Shown here piece after piece: positions 1 through 5,005 of a stretch of DNA of 5,005 nucleotides. Source of the stretch: Bacteroidota bacterium (GTDB taxonomy: Bacteria; Bacteroidota; Bacteroidia; 2-12-FULL-35-15). The position numbers were made by a program, and so were the translations under genes. The number at the start of each line of letters is the position of its first letter. The first letter of the stretch is position 1. The stretch is from positions 1 through 5,005 of the forward strand of contig JAIOQD010000233.1 of assembly GCA_021413595.1 (NCBI GenBank), read 5' to 3'. A model generated the notes under the pieces. That model worked only from the letters and a program-made list of their open reading frames with translations, had not been told where the DNA came from and made no database searches.

Positions 1-94
1 CACTATTAGTACCTGTGCTAATAGCCGATGAATCTTGAAAAGTAATACACAAAGGTTCACATCCCGCAGTATCATTTACTGTAAAATTAACAAC
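1..94 (-). other. Start of a sixth PKD-like domain, cut by the window edge (residues 1638-1668)
   Basis: The opening strand VVNFTVNDTAGCEPLC and the following ITFQDSS match the first third of the preceding PKD domains. It has two Cys four residues apart (1649, 1653) where the earlier copies have one. This C-E-P-x-C form is seen in a Bacteroidota PKD subtype. The W-x-F-G-D core would lie below position 1. Confidence 0.75.
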
Positions 95-3000
95 TGGATT
101 GGGATTAATAATACTGATTTTAGTAGTAGAATCAACACAACCGAAATAAGAAACAACCGAAAGTTGAACATTATAATACCCCGCGGAAGGATAAAGATGC
201 GAAGTGTTTTTATTTGTACTAACGGGGCTGTTGTCACCAAAAGCCCATGAATAGGATAGTATCGTATCGGTTGCCGGAATGGTGGATAGATCAGTAAAAG
301 AAACAACGCTGCCATCACAAACATTCGCTGTACTATATTGTACAGTGGGCAAAGGATGAATCACCACGTTTTTCGCAATGGTGTCTTTGCATCCATCTAT
401 TGAGGTGGCAATTAGCGAAACAAAATATGTGGTTGCATTTGCAAAACTATTTGAAGGATTTTGATTGTTGGCCAATGGTGTGCTATCGCCAAAGTTCCAT
501 TCCCAAGCCGAAATACTGCCGGAGGCAACGGTAGAGGAATCGTTAAAATACATAACCTGATTTAAACAAACATTTGTAGATCCAAAATCAGCAACAGGCA
601 TAGGAAATACTGTAATGGTATCTTGCAAGGTATCCGCACAACCAAGATTGGATGAATGGGTGATCAAGGTAATCTCGTAATCACCGGGATTAGGGTATAG
701 ATGAATTGGATTCCATGTGTTGGTGTTTATTGGGGAGTTGTCGCCAAAATTCCAGGCCCAGCTTGCAATAGTGCCCGCAGCGGGATTGAGTGATGTGTTG
801 GTTAATAAAACTGAATCGAACAAACAGGTATTGTTGAACGTAAAGCCGCTAACAGGAGGATCAAACGTTTTTACAGGAATGTTTGCAACAGCTGAACATC
901 CATTGGCTGTGGTAGTTACCAATGTAACATTAAAAGTTCCGGGAACAGAATAATAATGCACAGGGTTTATTAAATTACTTGTAACGCCACCATCTCCAAA
1001 CACCCATAAATGAGAAGTTATTGATGTAGAAAAATCTACAGTAGAAGTACTGGTGAAATGAATAGTATCTCTAAAACAAACATCATTATGAGTAAAGCTT
1101 GCTATTGGGTTGTAGTAAACTTGGGCAGTTTTTATAACCGTATCAACACATCCGAAACTATTATTTACAACTAAAGTAACATTGTGCATCCCTGCAGCCG
1201 GGTAAATATAAAAAGGGCTCTGTCCATTATTCAGTGGGCTTCCATCGCCCATATCCCATACCCAGGAAATGATGGTTCCTGATAATGTTGTTGAACTGTC
1301 ATTGAATTGTGTAGCATTTCCATTACAAACTTTTGTTGAAGCAAATGCGGCAATAGGTTTTGGGTGCACCGTTATTATTGCATTTCCTGTTTGCGGATGC
1401 GTACATGCGGCAAGGTTGGCGTCCTGCACACTCACAAGGGAATATGTAAATATACCGGCTATTGTTGTTGGGGCCGGTAAAGTAACACTGTCTACACCAG
1501 TAGCAGTAACAGTTGGCTGAACCACACCATTTATTGTAAAAGTAAATATATAAGGCCTAACACCACCATATCCAACAAAAGTAATATTCGGTGCAGGAAA
1601 GCCCTGGCAGAGCGATGTTGTTCCGCTTATGGTTGCAGTTGGTAAAGGATCCACTATTACAGTTGCAGTTCCACTTTGTGATTGAGAGCAAGTAGTTATA
1701 CTTGCATCTATTACACTCACCAGTGTATATACAAAAGTACCATCTGCTACTGTTGAGGCTGGTACAATTGCTGTGTCGCCATTGGTGGAAATAACGGTTT
1801 GGTTGGAACCACCATTGATTGTATATGTAAAGGTGTATGGGGCGGTACCATTAGATCCTACAAAGGTGATATCGGGTGCAGTGGCCTCCCTACATACTGC
1901 TACACTTCCACCAATAGTTGCTGTTGGTAAAGGATTTATTGTTATTGTTGCGCTTCCGCTTTGTGGTTGAGAGCAAGTGGTTGAGCTTGCATCTTGTACG
2001 CTCAACAAATTATATACAAATATACCCGCAGTAGATGTTGGAGCTGACACGATGATGCTGTTTCCGCTTATAGTAGTTGCAGTTAGAAGAGATCCATTGT
2101 TGATCGTGTATGTAAAAGTAAAAGGCGGAGTACCCACAGATCCTGTAAAAGTGATATTAGGTGAGGTGCCGCCTTTACATACTTCTGTTGTTCCTCCAAT
2201 TAAAGCAGATGCTAATGGCAGCGGGTTCACTGTTATTGTTGCACTGGAACTTTGAGGCTGCGCACAGGCTGTTGAACTGGAGTCTTGTACACTTATCAGG
2301 TTGTATATAAAGGTTCCGGGAACGTTTGTTGGTGCTAAAACAATTGCGCTGTCCCCATTCGTTGAAGTTAGTGTTTGATTTGATCCACCATTAATGTTAT
2401 AGGTGAAAGTATATGGTCCCGTGCTTCCCGACCCCACAAATATAACACTTGGAGCACCGGAATTCTCACACACGTCTATTGTTCCGGTGACTGTTCCTGT
2501 TGGTAAAGGATTCACCGTTATTACAAGAGTATCGGCAGAAGTACATCCTATCCGGTTTGTGCTGAGGATATAGGAGGTGGGAATAGGCGCACTCGTTAAA
2601 TTTGATGTTGTTAATACTGTATTAGCAATGGTTGGGTCATTTAAACCGGTTATCGGTGTCCAGCTATACGTATATCCTGTTACTGGCGCAGAACTCAATG
2701 TTATAGTTTCGCCCGAACACAAAGTGCTGTCATTGCCTAAGCTACGCAATAACGAAGTAATAAGCAATTGTGAAAAATCGCAAACGCAGGAATTCACTGC
2801 CGGATCAATAAGAGCGATAATGGAACATGCTTGCCCGGCAGGCGCATTAAAAATGGAAGTAAACCTCATGGTACTGTCCTTTGGTATCAATAGTGTATCT
2901 TCTGCTATGAACACATCGCCTGTACTATAAATTCCATCTCCGTTGGCGTCAAAATAAAACTGAACAATTGAATCAGCATCGGTAAGTATCGCCTGCCCTG

Positions 3001-5005
3001 TATTGGTTATATCATAGCTTATAGTTACCGTTTCTCCACCCGGAGGATTAGGTATTGCTGTGGCAAAGCCATTACTAAGCGACAGGTATGCTTTATAGGT
3101 AAATACAGGGAGTGTGGTGTCTCCCGTAATTATTTGCGTTACGCAATTATTTCCTGTTGCAACGCAGGTAATAGTGCTTATACTATAAGTTTTTGCTTCA
3201 AAGAGAATAATGCCACAAGCAAGTGCGGGAGGATCCCCGATGTACTCAAAAGAAAAGATACAGCTATCTCCCGCTACGGTTCCTATAGGTAATTTCCATA
3301 CCAAATAAGTGATCCCACTTAAACTATACTGTAGTGGTATTCCATTAAGAGGAGCATTATAAATACCATTGAAAGAACCTGCTATGAAAGGAACACCAAT
3401 AGGTAATTGAACAACAATAGAGTCGGTGACACCAAAAGCAGTGGGCCCTTGATTGTGTATAACCACACGTATATTCGAATTTCCTGCACATGGCGAAACA
3501 TAAGTGGTGCTTAATATAACAGATGTGGAATAAGGTTCTATGGCTCCAATAATATCTAAAGATGGTGACAAGGATATGTCTGGTTCAGTAGCAGACCCAC
3601 ATGCTGCGTTCCCTATCGCAACAAAGGCAACACTGCTGCCTGACGTATAACTACAATCAGTTATAAATTTAAAACGTACTCTGAAAGAATTTAAAATGGT
3701 ATCTAAAATCCCTTTCAACCCATTTGCACCAATAACACTATCTATGGCTGTAATATCCCATTTCCATTCATTTCCGCTAATTAAGGTAGGGTCGGAAATG
3801 GTGATTGCTGGATCTGAAAGAGGATAACTAAATAGGGAAGAACCGGGTATCAGGGTTGCTCCGGTCGGCAACGTTGCTTTAAGAATAACATTATATGCCG
3901 TTCCAAGCTGAACATTAACACATTCGGCACTAAATTCCGCAGTGTCACACAACTGAATGCTGGTGGAAGGTCCTTCACTGTTGATTAAAAATGCAGGTGT
4001 TAAGGGTGTTAAGGTTAATGTGATTTTTTTTGAGACACAAGGGTAGGTCCCTAGGCCGGTTGGGTAACCGGCATTGCAATTCCACCCTGAATGAACAATC
4101 ACACTATCGGGGCCACAGGAAATAAACGAAGCTGTTATCCTGAAATGTCGCACATCTGCTGCATTAACAGTCCCAACTTTATATATACTGTCTGTAAGTG
4201 GAATTACTATATTGCTATCCAAGTCAACTACCTTTGTTATAGCTACTCCGGAAATAGTAGGGCCACTTATCCAGGTGTTTAAAGCATCAGAAACATTTGA
4301 TGTATTGGATATGCTGATGTCCCAACTTGTAGTGGAATCAAGAGCAAAAATAGATGGTAATACCGACTGTAAAAATAAAACAGGTGGATCGTAAATAATT
4401 TGATCTGAATCGGTCTCAAATACAGTATCGCTGCCCGGCCCGGTTAAATAAGCGGTAGGTCCAAAGTTCCAATCGTACTGTATTCCCTGAGATATGGTAG
4501 GTGTAACCTCACAGCTGGGTTGAATGATCACTTCCAATTTTCCATGAAAACCATCATCACTTAAAGGTATTGTTCCTCCAAAACCCTGAAAAAAAGGTTC
4601 AGCATTAAAAACAAGTGTATCTGCATTAGGATTTACCGGTACTATTGTTTCCCATGGAGATGTGTTGGAAGCAAGTGTTCCTGCAGTTCTGAGCTGGTTG
4701 AAACGTGCCGAAATATAAGTATATCCGGGAGGCACTATTGCTGTTAAGGTTGAAATGTGAGCCCAGTTTCTGTATTCATAAGGGAATAAATTCCCCCCGG
4801 CATAATTATTGTCCCCAGGGCCAATACTCAGGTAATAATTTTGTGAGACCGAAATATTATCACAGGAATTTACATAATAACTATCAGCTCCATAAGAATT
4901 ATAAAAATATCCTATTACCGTAAAGTTTCCATTAAAATTACTGCATTGGTATTTGTCCGCTGCTAATGTTGGCGTAGCGATATTGCTTGAATAAAACTTA
5001 TTGGT
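1..5005 (-). CDS. Giant multidomain surface protein (DUF11-like, Ig-like repeats, PKD array), internal fragment open at both ends
   Basis: One reading frame stays open across the entire window: 1668 codons, with the last base (position 1) opening the next codon. I checked every in-frame triplet by hand and found no stop and no frameshift; domain sense continues throughout. Domains in order: beta-rich segment of unknown family (residues 1-204), DUF11/CARDB-like modules (205-749), an Ig/PKD-like domain (750-831), four tandem Cys-paired repeats (832-1213), five PKD domains (1214-1637) and the start of a sixth. The composition is typical of extracellular stalks: rich in Thr, Ser, Asn, Gly and Val, and poor in Lys, Arg and Met. 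The first in-frame Met is residue 713, in the middle of a module, so the true start lies upstream. This architecture is known from Bacteroidota proteins exported by type IX secretion and used in adhesion or gliding. The role in adhesion is inferred. The signal peptide and C-terminal sorting domain are outside the window. No enzyme motif is seen. Confidence 0.95.
95..352 (-). other. PKD domain P5 (residues 1552-1637)
   Basis: This PKD domain has core YSWAFGDNSP (residues 1585-1594), then SHLYPSAGYYNVQLSVV (1602-1618) and FGCVDS (1621-1626). Cys1563 and Cys1623 are 60 residues apart. It ends with the linker NPNP before the next unit. Confidence 0.9.
353..601 (-). other. PKD domain P4 (residues 1469-1551)
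   Basis: This is a PKD domain with opening VADFGSTNVC, core WEWNFGDSTP (residues 1501-1510) and DGCKDT. Cys1480 and Cys1539 are 59 residues apart. The usual H-x-Y-x-x-x-G-x-Y turn is degenerate here (SNSFANATTYFVSL), so this copy is the least regular of the five in its second half. Confidence 0.88.
602..856 (-). other. PKD domain P3 (residues 1384-1468)
   Basis: This PKD domain has the full core WAWNFGDNSP (residues 1416-1425), then NPIHLYPNPGDYEITLI (1432-1448) and LGCADT. Cys1394 and Cys1456 are 62 residues apart. Two sequons of the form D-T-hydrophobic (1458-1460 and 1462-1464) sit on its last strand. Confidence 0.9.
857..1108 (-). other. PKD domain P2 (residues 1300-1383)
   Basis: The PKD pattern is clear: ASFTHNDVC, core LWVFGDGG (residues 1333-1340), NPVHYYSVPGTFNVTLV (1348-1364) and NGCSAV. 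Cys1310 and Cys1370 are 60 residues apart. It lacks the S-P that follows the G-D core in P1, P3 and P5. Confidence 0.9.
1109..1366 (-). other. PKD domain P1 (residues 1214-1299)
   Basis: This is a canonical PKD beta-sandwich: opening AAFASTKVC, core WVWDMGDGSP (residues 1248-1257), then YPAAGMHNVTLVV (1268-1280) and FGCVDT (1284-1289). Met1252 replaces the usual Phe before G-D. Cys1227 and Cys1286 are 59 residues apart and probably bonded. PKD domains act as stiff extracellular spacers or in protein contacts. Confidence 0.9.
1367..1651 (-). repeat. Tandem Cys-paired Ig-like repeat R4 (residues 1119-1213, 95 aa)
   Basis: This is the fourth and most diverged unit. It starts DPLPTATISG, with Asp replacing Asn in the linker. 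It carries Cys1133, PYIFTF (1151-1156) in place of PYTFTY, INGVVQPT, GIFTYSLVSVQD (1184-1195) and Cys1201, again 68 residues apart. It ends at IITV and hands over through HPKP to the first PKD domain, so it marks the edge of the repeat block. Confidence 0.8.
1652..1936 (-). repeat. Tandem Cys-paired Ig-like repeat R3 (residues 1024-1118, 95 aa)
   Basis: This is the third unit. It begins NPLPTATIGG and carries Cys1038, PYTFTY (1056-1061), INGGSNQT as in R1, GTFVYTLVSV (1089-1098) and Cys1106, 68 residues after the first Cys. It looks like a composite: the middle resembles R1 and the tail resembles R2. The only basic residue is Arg1039. It is probably a structural spacer. Confidence 0.8.
1937..2227 (-). 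repeat. Tandem Cys-paired Ig-like repeat R2 (residues 927-1023, 97 aa)
   Basis: This is the second unit, two residues longer than its neighbours. The extra residues fall in the linker NPLPLASALIGG, before Cys943. From Cys943 to Cys1011 the spacing is again 68, with PFTFTY at 961-966 in register. The last third, FVYNLLSVQDASS followed by TCSQPQSG, is close to the same part of R3. The only basic residue is Lys944. Confidence 0.8.
2228..2512 (-). repeat. Tandem Cys-paired Ig-like repeat R1 (residues 832-926, 95 aa)
   Basis: This is the first of four tandem units. It starts at the linker NPLPT, then has Cys846, the motif PYTFTY (864-869), INGGSNQT (871-878), GTFIYNLISVQD (897-908) and Cys914, and ends SATITV. 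The two Cys are 68 residues apart. It contains no Lys, Arg or His. Its middle third is most like R3 rather than the adjacent R2. The fold is inferred to be an Ig/PKD-like beta sandwich. Confidence 0.8.
2513..2758 (-). other. Bacteroidota Ig/PKD-like domain (residues 750-831)
   Basis: This domain matches a common Bacteroidota surface pattern. It opens with LGNDSTLCSGETITLS (residues 756-771), followed by YSWTPITGLNDPTIANT (780-796), then an I-L-S-T-N-x-I-G-C strand (813-821), and ends DTLVITVNPLP. Cys763 and Cys821 are placed to form the cross-sheet disulfide. Such domains are often annotated as PKD-like or as gliding-motility-associated Ig-like domains. The N-P-L-P linker at its end is the same linker that separates the four following repeats, so it is structurally continuous with them but differs in sequence. 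Confidence 0.65.
2759..3103 (-). other. DUF11/CARDB-like module D with D-x-N-x-D-G loop (residues 635-749)
   Basis: This is a beta-sandwich module with the strand-turn motif ETVTISYDITNTGQA (residues 658-672), typical of DUF11/CARDB-like folds. It contains an acidic loop, DANGDGIYSTGD (686-697). Loops of this D-x-N-x-D-G form bind Ca2+ in thrombospondin-3-like, dockerin-like and SdrD-B-like contexts. The in-frame Met713 in DSTMRFTS is the first Met in the fragment. The module ends with a Cys-rich segment, CVCDF (741-745), before the Ig-like domain. Calcium binding is inferred from the motif alone. Confidence 0.55.
2915..2950 (-). other. Putative calcium-binding loop D-x-N-x-D-G (residues 686-697)
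   Basis: The stretch DANGDGIYSTGD has Asp686, Asn688, Asp690 and Asp697 positioned as in EF-hand-like or SdrD-B-like Ca loops of extracellular proteins. It follows a strand ending FYF and precedes VFIAEDT. Ca2+ would be expected to stiffen the stalk. Only the motif is seen; binding is not shown. Confidence 0.45.
3104..3538 (-). other. DUF11-like module C (residues 490-634)
   Basis: This unit carries the clearest DUF11-type sequence of the set. SNIRVVIHNQGPTAFGVTD (residues 510-528) shows the strand followed by the N-x-G-P turn, and VVQLPIGVPFIAGSFNG (531-547) shows the L-P-x-G-V-x-F-x-x-G-S element. Later strands include YLVWKLPIGTVAGDSC (567-582) and FSFEYIGDPPALACG (584-598). Cys582 and Cys597, and Cys614 and Cys621, are candidate pairs. 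DUF11 domains usually occur as tandem extracellular spacers, which fits the flanking modules. The boundaries were drawn at linkers and could be off by ten residues. Confidence 0.6.
3539..4057 (-). other. DUF11-like module B (residues 317-489)
   Basis: This is a second beta-sandwich unit. After a short Thr/Leu/Pro linker (residues 328-338) it contains AEFSAECVNVQLGTAYNV (356-373) and then LPTGATLIPGSS (379-390). The second stretch matches the DUF11 signature in which a strand runs into a P-x-G-x-x-[LFY]-x-P-G-S turn. A Trp-rich strand, NEWKWDITAID (412-422), follows. The module closes with FRVRFKFITDCSY (441-453) and ends near Cys469. The six Cys (323, 353, 362, 451, 469 and those of neighbouring loops) may pair. 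The function is inferred to be structural. The two long strands allow no confident split into separate domains. Confidence 0.5.
4058..4393 (-). other. DUF11-like module A (residues 205-316)
   Basis: This is a likely beta-sandwich module. The stretch TSWDISISNTSN (residues 226-237) matches the usual opening of DUF11/CARDB-like domains, in which a strand ends in an N-x-[S/G] turn. It is followed by SGPTISGVAITKVVD (247-261) and by a terminal strand, VRHFRITASFISCG (285-298). Cys297 and Cys310 lie near the end. These domains usually serve as spacers in exported bacterial surface proteins. The family call rests on motif resemblance only, and the edges are approximate. Confidence 0.5.
4394..5005 (-). 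other. N-terminal part of the fragment: beta-rich segment of unknown family (residues 1-204)
   Basis: This is protein sequence of the giant gene that I cannot assign to a named family. It is rich in Tyr, Asn, Gly and Phe, with alternating hydrophobic residues that suggest beta strands. Notable stretches are the aromatic motif PYEYRNWAH (residues 75-83), PPGYTYISARF (92-102) and NFGPTAYLTG (180-189). Three Cys (residues 21, 48, 165) could form disulfides. No transmembrane helix or signal peptide is visible, which fits an interior position in an exported protein. It leads directly into the first DUF11-like module and may itself contain one or two diverged modules of that kind. No homology search was possible, so the boundary at residue 204 is approximate. 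Confidence 0.5.

Noticed and set aside
76..324. An 82-codon open frame on the minus strand with a hydrophobic, membrane-like translation.
   Set aside because: It overlaps PKD domain P5 in a different frame. The frame giving the W-x-F-G-D core and Cys pair is clearly the real one; the hydrophobic look comes from out-of-frame reading of Asn/Thr/Val-rich codons.
1773..2255. Two plus-strand open frames with similar Val/Pro-rich translations, suggesting a small repeated gene family.
   Set aside because: Their similarity to each other is the mirror of the tandem Ig-like repeats on the minus strand; they are reverse-complement shadows.
1367..2512. Regularly spaced short identical strings (for example gttggtaaagga and ttgagagcaagt) that could suggest a CRISPR-like or iteron array.
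   Set aside because: The spacing is 285-291 bases, equal to whole protein repeats, and the intervening sequence is itself conserved coding sequence. They encode linker and Cys-flanking residues.
2577..2930. A 117-codon open frame on the plus strand, the longest on that strand.
   Set aside because: It is antisense to the Ig-like domain and module D of the giant gene, has no recognisable domain, and sits inside continuous coding sequence of the other strand.
4024..4031. A run of eight T (eight A on the coding strand) as a possible slippage or phase-variation site.
   Set aside because: It encodes Lys-Lys within module B, and the frame is correct on both sides. A single run of this length in an AT-leaning gene is not strong evidence; only population reads could show length variation.
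1..5005. Possible promoters, terminators, tRNA genes or insertion-sequence ends within the window.
   Set aside because: The whole window is uninterrupted coding sequence. I saw no strong hairpin followed by a T run, no tRNA-like fold and no terminal inverted repeats.

Overview
The window is the interior of one very large protein-coding gene on the minus strand. The frame whose codons begin at positions 4, 7, 10 and so on (read downwards) has no stop codon anywhere in the 5005 bases. It gives 1668 consecutive codons plus one base. Neither the start codon nor the stop codon is present: the N-terminus lies beyond position 5005 and the C-terminus below position 1. There is no intergenic DNA, RNA gene, mobile element, CRISPR array, promoter or terminator that I can support.

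The modular make-up points to a secreted giant surface protein of the Bacteroidota (Flavobacteriia, Sphingobacteriia or Chitinophagia type). The signs are DUF11-like beta-sandwich modules, Cys-containing Ig-like repeats joined by N-P-L-P linkers, and a PKD array with W-x-F-G-D-x-S-P cores. Such proteins usually leave the cell by the type IX secretion system and end in a gliding-motility-associated C-terminal sorting domain. That domain is expected outside the window and is not seen here. The AT-leaning base composition fits.

Layout from N- to C-terminus (high to low coordinates; residues are counted from position 5005): residues 1-204 are a beta-rich, aromatic, Cys-containing segment of unknown family (4394-5005). 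Residues 205-749 are about four DUF11-like or CARDB-like modules, the last with a D-x-N-x-D-G putative Ca site (2759-4393). Residues 750-831 are one Bacteroidota Ig/PKD-like domain (2513-2758). Residues 832-1213 are four tandem repeats of 95, 97, 95 and 95 residues, each with two Cys exactly 68 residues apart (1367-2512). Residues 1214-1637 are five PKD domains of 83-86 residues, each with its own Cys pair (95-1366). Residues 1638-1668 start a sixth PKD-like domain cut by the window edge (1-94).

The whole reads as a long, rigid, extracellular beta-sandwich stalk or adhesin, probably stabilised by disulfides and possibly by Ca2+ and O-glycans. No catalytic motif is visible. I found no multi-gene system. 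The most informative signals are the regular Cys spacing and mosaic similarity of the four Ig-like repeats, the near absence of basic residues there, and the abundance of D-[S/T]-[AILMTV] sequons.
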